The notes under the pieces are model-generated. The model was given only the letters and a program-made list of their open reading frames with translations. It was not told the origin of the DNA and did not search any database. From positions 101,171 through 165,170 of the forward strand of contig DIYF01000010.1 in NCBI GenBank assembly GCA_002427745.1: DNA of 64,000 nucleotides, in the 5' to 3' direction. Below, in pieces: positions 51,144 through 60,100 of the stretch. The translations under genes were made by a program, and so were the position numbers. This stretch comes from Roseivirga sp. UBA6061 (GTDB taxonomy: Bacteria > Bacteroidota > Bacteroidia > Cytophagales > Cyclobacteriaceae). Each line of letters begins with the position of its first letter. The first letter of the stretch is position 1.

Positions 51144-52352
51144 ATGGCAGAGAAGAATATAGCAAATAGTAAAAGTAACCTGTGGGAAGTCATGGTCTAC
51201 CTGTGTAGGCTGGGACTTGAAAGGCAGCTTATATCTGGAATTCAACAGCCAGACTGGCAAAAGACAGATTGGGATGAATTTCTTGACTTTGCAAAAAGAC
51301 ACAGAGTCAGACCCTTGTTGAATTTGGGACTCAGCCTGGTTGAAAGTAAAGCGGATATTCCCGATAACGTCATTCAAAGCTTGAAGACATATCAAAGCGG
51401 GCGAGGACATCAGAATTTACTCCATGCGCGGGAACTCATTCAATTGATCAAAACCATGCGCACAAAAGGCATGGAGGTGATTCCCTATAAAGGGGTATTG
51501 TTGGCGGAGCTTGGCTATGGAGATCTTGGGTCGCGGGAAATGTCTGATATAGACTTTCTGATGAACCTGGAAGACTTTCCGACAGTGAGAGACCTTCTGA
51601 TGGACAGGGGCTATGTGCCTACCAAACAAGTACCGGAAGACTTTGAGCCCATTTTCTTCAAGCAGAATTTTCAATATAATTTTGATCTGTATAAAGAGGA
51701 GGAAAGGCTCTTTCATGTTGAGCCGCACTGGAAAATAGGTCTGAAGCAGTGGCAGACTGATTTAAACTTTGATGATGTTAAACGCCTGACAGTGAGGAAA
51801 GACTTTTTTGGTACGGAAATCAACATGCTCACTCCGGAAGGACTCCTGATCACAACCTGTTTGCATCATGGTGGAGAAGACCGCTGGAGGTGGTTAAAAT
51901 ATGTTTGTGATGTAGCAGCAATACTTGTAAGATACAAGGGTGAACTAAACTGGCAATTGATTCTGAAAGAGGCAGATAGGTTTAAGGTCACAAACCTGAT
52001 CCTTCTTGGAATTGGTTTAGCTGTGGAAGTTTTTGAGATGTCTGTTCCAGAGAATATCAGGTGCCTTATCAATGGGCGTAAAGTACAGATTCATGTCAGG
52101 AAAGTCATCGATCAGGCCAAATCAGACAGTCGTTTTGCCAAGGTTAACAATTACCTTGAACATGCGAAATTCCATTATTCGTTGCGAAAAAGTCCTGTTA
52201 CAAGGTTCAAGATATTGTATTACAACGTAGTGAGAATTTTCACTCCTACCATATACGATATCAACGATGAAAAAAGTGCCGGAAAGAAGTACTGGTGGTT
52301 ATTTATTACCAAACCCTTTCGTATCTGGCGCATGCATGTAAAGACCAAGTAG
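51144..52352 (+). CDS. Nucleotidyltransferase family protein (PF14907-like)
   Basis: A 402-residue cytosolic protein. The core reads GMEVIPYKGVLLAELGYGDL, then SREMSDIDFLMNLEDF with the Asp-x-Asp metal site (DID) of the nucleotidyltransferase fold, and a helical C-terminal half with GLLITTCLHHGGEDRWRWLK. This is the so-called NTP_transf_5 group, often found in polysaccharide and peptide-modification loci, whose substrate is unproven. It starts 33 bases after hutF but is unlikely to belong to histidine catabolism. The next gene downstream has its own promoter. Confidence 0.85.
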   Translation: MAEKNIANSKSNLWEVMVYLCRLGLERQLISGIQQPDWQKTDWDEFLDFAKRHRVRPLLNLGLSLVESKADIPDNVIQSLKTYQSGRGHQNLLHARELIQLIKTMRTKGMEVIPYKGVLLAELGYGDLGSREMSDIDFLMNLEDFPTVRDLLMDRGYVPTKQVPEDFEPIFFKQNFQYNFDLYKEEERLFHVEPHWKIGLKQWQTDLNFDDVKRLTVRKDFFGTEINMLTPEGLLITTCLHHGGEDRWRWLKYVCDVAAILVRYKGELNWQLILKEADRFKVTNLILLGIGLAVEVFEMSVPENIRCLINGRKVQIHVRKVIDQAKSDSRFAKVNNYLEHAKFHYSLRKSPVTRFKILYYNVVRIFTPTIYDINDEKSAGKKYWWLFITKPFRIWRMHVKTK

Positions 52353-52591
52353 GCCGTTAATTCCCTGATAGCTGACGCAATTCGCCTTACTCCAAATCTG
52401 CACAGACCTGTGCACACATCTGCACTACCATACTTAAACTCTGCTTCGAAAGTGTGTCTGCCTGGATGCCAGTATCTATGAAAATGGCAGTGAAGGGAGT
52501 AGGGTAAGTCAAATTTGAAACGTATAAGACAGTGAAATCGGTAAAATGCCTGTAAAGACTAATAATTTTTCAGGAATTTTTTGACCTGTGC
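52353..52591. other. Non-coding stretch before the small-protein promoter
   Basis: About 240 bases with no gene. ATCTGCAC occurs at 52397-52404 and 52418-52425 (21 bases apart, two helical turns), and TGCACAGACCTGTGCA at 52399-52414 is an inverted repeat with 7-bp arms. These may be protein-binding sites. No terminator with a T run was seen after the nucleotidyltransferase gene. Confidence 0.45.
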
Positions 52592-52621
52592 TTGTTTAAT
52601 GCAATCGATTGCATATTTTTG
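52592..52621 (+). promoter_or_regulatory. Promoter of the 53-residue protein gene
   Basis: TTG at 52592-52594, 19 bases, then TATTTTTG at 52614-52621: an exact Bacteroidota promoter. Transcription should start near 52628, giving a leader of about 57 bases. Confidence 0.8.
52599..52614. promoter_or_regulatory. 16-bp perfect palindrome inside the promoter spacer
   Basis: ATGCAATCGATTGCAT is its own reverse complement and fills the space between the -33 and -7 elements. The central CG with TGCAA/TTGCA arms is the style of LacI-family operators, and a bound protein would block RNA polymerase. No LacI gene is in the window. Confidence 0.7.
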
Positions 52622-52684
52622 CATTAGACATTTACGATGTCCGCTTAATACAGAATTTTGATTGTTTTTAAGTAAAGTAAACTA

Positions 52685-52846
52685 ATGGAGGAATTAAGAA
52701 CTAGTCAATCGATGAAGTCCGCTTCATCAAATGAGGTTAAAACAAGTTCAATTGGCTACACTAATTCAAAAAGGTCTCAGGAGATCAATCACCAGCGCGT
52801 TTCAGTGAGAGAGATTATCGAAGACCATTACCGTAGAGGTAAATAA
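52685..52846 (+). CDS. Small hypothetical protein, 53 residues
   Basis: The only open frame in a transcript bounded by a strong promoter (52592) and a terminator (52850). The product starts MEELRTSQSMKSASSNEVKT, is Ser/Thr-rich in its first half and ends with a charged stretch VREIIEDHYRRGK. There is no signal peptide, membrane helix, cysteine or known domain. The start is ATG with a weak upstream site (AAGTAAAG). I do not recognise it. An RNA role for the transcript of about 250 bases is an alternative. Expression should be under control of the palindrome in the promoter. Confidence 0.6.
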   Translation: MEELRTSQSMKSASSNEVKTSSIGYTNSKRSQEINHQRVSVREIIEDHYRRGK

Positions 52847-52849
52847 GTT

Positions 52850-52880
52850 AAGCCGGCCCTAAAGCCGGCTTTTCTATTTT
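52850..52880 (+). terminator. Rho-independent terminator of the small-protein unit
   Basis: AAGCCGGC (52850-52857) pairs perfectly with GCCGGCTT (52864-52871) around CCTAAA, followed by TTCTATTTT. It lies three bases after the stop codon. Confidence 0.92.
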
Positions 52881-52898
52881 GTGTACAACCGTTTTATC

Positions 52899-53936
52899 TT
52901 ATTTTTTCGCTGCAACGATACGCTGTAGTATCTGGCGATATGTGCTCCAGCGGGTAGTGCCGTCATCCGGATTCGTTTTGTGAGCCACCACCATGCGCAA
53001 GGCAGGAATTACTGTGATATACTGCCCGTAGGCACCTCTTGCCGTATAAGCTCCTTCAAAGGCACCTGTTGCTTTAGGGCCATCCCAGATCCACCACATA
53101 TATGAGTATCCAAACTCTCCCTGTCTCATGGGAGCGGGGTTCATTTTTTCTATTGGTGTTACCACCGATGTGGTTTTTTCTATCCAGGCCTCCGGAATAA
53201 TTTGCTTTTCATTCCATTTACCTTTCTCAAGCATTAATTGCCCCAGTCTGGCCATGTCTCGTGTAGAATACCACATGTGATAGGCCGGGAATTTCGATTT
53301 TCTCAGGTTACCGAGTTTTCTCTGTCGGTTGCGCCTGAAATCCTGCATGCCTATCGGGTCGGCCAGGTCTCGTTCCACTGCATCAAATATGTCTACTCCC
53401 GTTTCCTGCTCAAAAATGCCTCCCGCTGCATTGAAGTCCCAGTTACTGTAGAGGAAATACTCCCCGGGTTTCTGCGACTCTCTGGCGGGGGCATCGGCCA
53501 GGTTGTCACCAGAGTTGGAGGCCGGATGATAAATACCCGAACTCGAGTTGATAATATGGTCTATCGTAGCTGTTTTTTCCAGGTCTGATAAGCCCTGTCG
53601 GTCATCTATACCCAGGTCGGCCAGTGTTTTACTGAGATCGATTTTCCCCCGCTCGATATAGATGCCATATAGCATGGAAAGTACACTCTTGCGGCAAGAG
53701 GCCAGGTAAGAAAGCTGAATAATGTCTCCATAGCTGTGAATCATCTTGCCATTTACAATCACTACCAGACCTGTGGTAGCCGCATTTTCTGAAATGTATT
53801 CATTCAGGTCACCCAGTGCCTTTGAGTCAAAACCCTGATTTTCAGGTGTTGAAGCTGGCCATTCCTTTCCAATGGTCTGAGTCTGAAGAGAATTGGCAAA
53901 AATGCATACTGAGATGAGTATGAGGAGATGTTTCAT
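52899..53936 (-). CDS. Secreted serine hydrolase, beta-lactamase/penicillin-binding family
   Basis: A 345-residue exported protein; an ATG at 53936 gives a clean signal (HLLILISVCIFANSL), while an upstream ATG at 53978 does not. The S-x-x-K motif is SCRK at 80-83 in YLASCRKSVLSM, YSN is at 163-165 (FLYSNWDFNAAGG) and the third box is near HKTNPDDGT. The family includes class C beta-lactamases, esterases and D-aminopeptidases, so the true activity is not known; many Bacteroidota copies are not antibiotic-resistance genes. It stands alone, convergent with the 53-residue gene and downstream of the giant T9SS protein on the same strand. Confidence 0.9.
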   Translation of the reverse strand: MKHLLILISVCIFANSLQTQTIGKEWPASTPENQGFDSKALGDLNEYISENAATTGLVVIVNGKMIHSYGDIIQLSYLASCRKSVLSMLYGIYIERGKIDLSKTLADLGIDDRQGLSDLEKTATIDHIINSSSGIYHPASNSGDNLADAPARESQKPGEYFLYSNWDFNAAGGIFEQETGVDIFDAVERDLADPIGMQDFRRNRQRKLGNLRKSKFPAYHMWYSTRDMARLGQLMLEKGKWNEKQIIPEAWIEKTTSVVTPIEKMNPAPMRQGEFGYSYMWWIWDGPKATGAFEGAYTARGAYGQYITVIPALRMVVAHKTNPDDGTTRWSTYRQILQRIVAAKK

Positions 53937-54068
53937 GCCGGGAATGTGGTTTTTGTTGAAGTTAAGAAAATAGATCATGTCCTCAGCGGACAGCAGGCAT
54001 GATACAGCTCATGCTCTGTCCGGTAAAGTTGTCACTGTTTTCTTAACGAGAGAGGATCTGTTTTGTGA

Positions 54069-54091
54069 CCTGTTTCAAAGTTTGAGACAGG
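54069..54091 (-). terminator. Strong hairpin after the giant T9SS gene
   Basis: CCTGTTTCAA and TTGAGACAGG form a 10-bp stem (one G-U pair on the transcript) with a three-base loop, 22 bases beyond the stop codon of the minus-strand gene. No T run follows, so termination may be inefficient or Rho-dependent. Confidence 0.5.
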
Positions 54092-54112
54092 TACATTAAT
54101 CGGGCAACTAAT

Positions 54113-57100
54113 CTATTTACTTACCATTACCTTGTTTCGGATAATTTTTTGTCCATTACGGACCTGCACAATATACATACCATTCGTCCAGGATGAGACA
54201 TCCAATTTTAGTATCTGCTGGCTGTAGCCCTGTCTTCTGAACATTGGGTTACCTGCCATATCATACAGATCAATATCTACATCTTTTGCACTCAGTTCGG
54301 ACAGATCAATGATCAATATGCTGCCCGCTGGGTTCGGGTACAGATTCAACTTTTCAGTCTCTCGTGACTCATTCAGGTGATTAAAAACTTCAGAGGTGGA
54401 ATTTTGAGGTAAACCCAGGGCCAGTTGATTTGAAAGTTTATTGCCATTACCTGCTATATCCTGAGCGGCATCGGTATTGACATGCACATCCGTTATACCT
54501 CCGGTGGAACTTATGAAAAAGGAATAGCTGACAGCATTAATCTGTTCCAGATTGCTCGCTATACCGTTTGTAACGGTAATCTCTTCAAGGCTAAGCCCGC
54601 TTACTGTTTCATCAAATAAGGCAGTGATCGTATATCCGTCAGGTGAGCTGTTCTCAACACTAAGCACAACACCCGGAGAGGTAAAATCGGGAGTCAGCAC
54701 AAAGATATCGCTGGCGACACTGCGGTTACCCGCTGCATCTACTGCCTCAGCTGTCAGGTTTGTTACAATCTGCAGCAAGGTTATATCTGTGATGTCAAGC
54801 AACCAATCGCCATTGACATCTGCCTGTGTATTCCTCAACGGACCGAACTGACTGGAAATTTCTACAGCCGCACCAGGCTCTGCCCTACCACTGATAGTAA
54901 TATTCTTATCATTGGTGACCCCATCACTATTACTGTCCCCTGTATCCTCGGTAATACCTGTAATCACTGGTTTGGCAGGGGCTGTAAAGTCAGGTGTCAG
55001 TGTAAAAATATCGCTTGTCTCACTAAGGTTACCGGCCATATCTATGGCAACTGCCGACAGGTTGACACTTATTTCCACCAGTGTGATATCGGTAATATCC
55101 AGCAGCCAGTCTCCGCTGGCATCTGCCTGGGTACTTCTGACAGGACCAAACTGACTTGAGACCTCTACTGTTGCATGGGGTTCGGCTGTACCGCTGACCA
55201 TGATGTTTTGGTCGTTCGTGATGCCATCAGTATTACTTCTTCCTGTGTCATCGGTTATACTGGTAATCACAGGTTTAGCAGGGGCTGTAAAGTCAGGTGT
55301 CAGCACGAAAACATCGCTCGTTTCACTACGGTTGCCGGCCAGGTCCACAGCTTCTGCTGTGAGATTTGTAATAAGCTCAAAGAGGGTAATGTCGGTAATA
55401 TCCAGCAGCCAGTCTCCGTTGGCATCGGCCTGGGTACTTCTGACAGGGCCAAACTGACTTGAAACCTCTACCGTTGTATAGGGTTCGGCTGTACCGCTGA
55501 CCATGATGTTCTTGTCGTTGGTGATACCATCACTACTGCTGGCCCCGGTATCATCACTAATGCCTGTAATCACAGGTTTAGCAGGGGCTGTAAAGTCAGG
55601 TGTCAGCACAAAAGTATCACTCGTTTCACTGCGGTTGCCGGCAAGGTCTACAGCTTCTGCTGTGAGATTTGTTGTAAGCTCAAAGAGGGTAATGTCGGTA
55701 ATATCCAGCAGCCAGTCTCCATTGGCATCGGCCTGGGTATTTCTGACAGGACCAAACTGACTTGAGACCTCAATCGTTGTATGGGGTTCTGCAGTGCCTC
55801 TGACTATGATGTTCTTATCGTTAGTGATCCCATCACTGCTACTGGCACCCGTATCATCACTAATGCCTGTTATGGCTGGTTTGGCAGGGGCCGTAAAGTC
55901 AGGTGTCAGCACGAAAATATCACTCATTTCACTACGGTTGCCGGCCTGGTCTACAGCTTCTGCCGTGAGATTTGTTGTAAGCTCAGATAGGGTGATGTCG
56001 GTAATATCCAGCAGCCAGTCTCCACTGGCATCTACCTGGGTACTTCTGAGAGGGCCAAACTGACTTGAAACCTCTACTGTTGCATGGGGTTCGGCTATAC
56101 CATTAATGATGATATTCTTGTCATTAGTGATGCCATCATTACTACTGGTCCCTGTATCATCACTGATGCCCACGATGACCGGCTTTTCAGGAGGAAGTTG
56201 ATCTATGATATAGCCCTGCTGAGTCTGGACTGTTCCCTCAAAAGCATTACCGGCCAAATCCGTAATGCCATGTTCTTCTCCGAAGTTCAGGTCAAGCAAG
56301 CCCTCTGCGGTAATGTTGTTCACCATTACTGTTCGTAGAAAAACTATAGAGAAAAACGATTCCGAATAAGTAAAGCCCGCTCCGTTGGCTGCTGCACCTG
56401 ATATCGAAAAGTCTGTTTCATCTACATTTTCTACTGTTTCATCGAACACTACAAGAAACTCCGCATTGGAGCCATTATGAAGCTCATTTATGGGGGTGTG
56501 CCGAAGAATGGAGGCAACAGGCGGAGTAAGGTCAATATTAACTCCTAATGGGAAGGATCTTTCACTGACATTACCCGCGGCATCCGTAGCGGTGACAGAC
56601 ACCTGAATATTACCTTCTGCCTGGGGATCAGTGATAATGAACCAGTTACCGGATGCATCTGCTGATGTGACCCCGAGCTGTCCGTAAGAACCATCTACTG
56701 TGATAGTTGAAAGAGGTTCTGCTGTTCCTGTTAGCTTAAGTACGGTTTGGTTCGTAATCCCATCTGTGTCTGAAACCCCGGAATTTGTACTTGGGTCCAG
56801 TTTAGGGCGAGAAGGCCAGGCTGGAGGTAGCTGATCTATCATGGTAATGGTGTTATTACTCTGAGAAGACAGAGCCGCATCACCCTCGACACTAAATAAA
56901 GAAGAGCCATCAGCTGGATTTACTGTAAGAGTTTCTGTACCATCAGGCGTGTTGGTAGTATTAAAAAAGATACGTACTGTGGTTTCCCCTCCAACTAGAG
57001 CAGAAGCTGAGGCCTCAACTGTATTATCATTCTTTTTTACACTCGTGACAGTGGGATTGGTCGCAGACCCACCGGTAACAGACAGGATGAAATCGCTCAC

Positions 57101-60100
57101 CTCTAAAGCACCGCTCCCACCATGGGTATTGTAAACCCCTTGGCTAAAGGTTACATCCAAATAACTATTATCGGGAGCCAGAGAAACCGAAGCAACAGTG
57201 GGCGCATTATTGGTGGCATCACCGGAAGTATTCCGATAGATTCGTGAAGCGCTGGTCACTTGATTCCAAACTGCTCCTGAAAGCATAATCTCAAGATCCA
57301 GGTCCTGATCCAGATCACCCAGCGCAATGGCTCCATCAAAAATACCATGAAGGGCACCCACACTTTCCCTGATAAAGTTGCCATTGCCGTTATTGTAGTA
57401 CACAAAGGTTCGTGGTTCTCCTGAAGCACCATACTTCCCTGATTCTACGATATCCAGATCACCGTCCAGGTCAATATCCCCAAACTCCGCTGTAGATTGG
57501 GATGGTCCCTCCTCGCTTTGAGTTTCAGTATAGTTTCCGGTGCCATCATTGATATAAATCAGGAATTGCCCGCCACCTGCCAGGTAAATATCCAAATCAT
57601 CATCTCCATCGACATCAAATAGCAAGACCTTACCATCCGCCAGAGCATCCAGTCCGTGGTCTGTGACTTCCGTGAAGTTGCCAGCACCATCATTGGTAAA
57701 TAGTAATGTTTGGTTAGTATTCGTTGCATCTACCCCCTGAATGAGAAGGTCTGCATCATCATCTCCATCTATATCCCCGACCGCTACGCTTACCGCTTTC
57801 AGCCCTGTCAAACCAGCTGCGTGTAAGGTCAAGGTGCCTGAACCATTGTTTAAATAGAGCTCTGCGATGAGGTCATCAGCACCGTCATTGCCAATCACCA
57901 GTAAATCCGGATGATCATCTCCGTTGGCATCCAGTGCCACGGATGCCCCTTGAACGCCTGATAAGTTGTTGGACAGGTCCTGAGAAAAGCCACCTGCACC
58001 GTCTCCCAGGTAAAGCTTTGTATATACTTCATCACTCTGATTGAGCCCTGACAGGACGACATCTTCATGAGTGTCGCCATTGAAATCGGCTAAAGCGATG
58101 CTCGCATATTCCAGCCCTTCAAATGGTTGTCCGGAAGTCAGGGCGAACTCACCTGTACCATCATTGAGGTACAGTTCAGTGGTACTCTCCGTGCCCTGAT
58201 ACCAGGCACCACTAACGAGTAAATCAGCATGCCCATCTTCATTGGCATCCAGCAACTGAATGTCTCCATTCCTGAATTGGGGGAACATGTTGAACTGGGC
58301 GTGCTCAAATGCATTCGCCTGGTTATTGATGTACATCCGAGTGATAAATTCATCGGAAGAGACAGACGGATTAAGAACATCTGTGGTTCCGTTATTCACA
58401 AAATCAGGAAACCCATCGCTATTCAGGTCACCGATGGTTACCCAACCCACATTACTGATTTCATAAGTTTGATGGCTTCCGTAATTGCCTGTTCCGTCAT
58501 TCCAGAAAACAGCCAATTCTTCAAATGCTTTGGTAAAAACTACTTCTGCTGCTCCATCATTGTTAAGATCCGTAAAATGTAAGGTATACGCATACTGGGA
58601 ATTGAGATCATCAAAATCATTGGAAGTATCTAATGAATAATTTCCAGACTGGTCATTGAGGTAGAGCAAAGTCTGGTCGGAGTCCAGAATGAACAGGTCA
58701 GGGTAACCGTCTCCATTCGCTTCTCCAAACGCAATGGCGTGATTGGTATTGACCGTTCTGAAGTCGCTCATCACCTCAGTAAATACACCACTTTCATAGC
58801 GATAGATCACATTCTTAAACCCACTTTCAAAGATTTCCACAAGCACATCAACGCCTCCGTTATAAGGTATTGAAACTGCCACATCGAGCACAAATGCCTC
58901 AGTAAAACCGGTTAATGCAGCCTCAGAAAAACCTCCTGAGCCATCATTCAAATATAATTTGCCCCTGACCGCTGAAATAAGGAAAATGTCAGGGTGGCCG
59001 TCTCCGTTAAAGTCTTCTATTTGGATGACACCGCCTCTGGTACTTGGCAATACAATCTCACTTTGGTAATGCACTTGTCCCTTAGCATCACCAAAATAGA
59101 CTTTGGTAGGACCTAAATCTCTAATAGAATTGCCGGCTCTCTCTCCTCCGATAACAATATCATTGACCCCATCCTGATTGAAATCAGCCACCTGAATAAT
59201 GGGTCGGGATACCGAGCTTGACACACCAAAATCCTGTGTCAAATCCACCCGTTGGAAATGATTCTTGCCATCATTGATATAGGCTATGTACTGATACCTG
59301 CCAGCAGGTCCGACAGCAAAAAAAAGGAAGTCATTATCGCCATCGCCATCCATATCATAGATGAGATTCTCTCCTTGAGTGCCTTTGGGCAGGTCCAGGC
59401 CGATTATCGGAGAAGTAGAGGGCTGGATAAGTTCATAAGTCACATCATCAAGTCTCGATGTGCCAGAGTTGGTTCCGTCACACTCGTCAGACAAGTATTG
59501 ATCTGCCCCCACATCAACCCCATTGGATTGGCTTCTTTCATCCCCATCGATGTCATTTACTATATCAGGAATAGCCATCCCGAAACGGTAGCTCGTAGCA
59601 TCCGTGATATGATAATCATCGTCTCCTGCAAATACGGGGGCAAAGGCCTGAGCGTTTTGACTATAGAGTGCCTGATATGTCTGCCAGTCATTTAAAGAAG
59701 TGGCATTGTAGGCTAGTCCGTTGGTTTTTCCAATATCGGCCCCCAACCTGTAGGTGGCAAAGGCATAGGGCGAATTTTCTGAATAGAGATTATGGTCGAT
59801 GGTGATATTCGAGGCAGTTACATCCGTGATGATTACCTCTGCAGCGGCTGTATTTTCTACGGAGAAAATATTGTTGAGCACCACCAGGCTATCTCCCGAA
59901 AGACCAAAGACCCGTAATGCCGGCTCTGTGCCATCCGCATATAGCGTGTTATGTGCTATTCGCAGGTTGGATGAGGTGATACAAGCGATAGGAGCATTAT
60001 TCGATGTGGCGATATTATTAATGACATCCAACTGGTTGCCCTGCTGAATATATAATCCTCTGTTAGAGGTCCTGTACACTTCATTGGTCTCTATTTTAGA

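Noticed and set aside
47086..52846. RiPP or lasso peptide cluster made of the ABC exporter, PF14907 protein and 53-residue product
   Set aside because: No PqqD-like, leader peptidase or dedicated cyclase gene is present, histidine-degradation genes intervene, and the small product has no leader/core features.
52899..53936. Antibiotic-resistance beta-lactamase
   Set aside because: Only the family fold and S-x-x-K/YSN motifs are seen; many relatives are esterases or peptidases, so resistance is not claimed.
54689..56203. CRISPR or insertion element reading of the regular repeats
   Set aside because: Units are 303 bp, contiguous and in frame inside one gene, without spacers or terminal inverted repeats.
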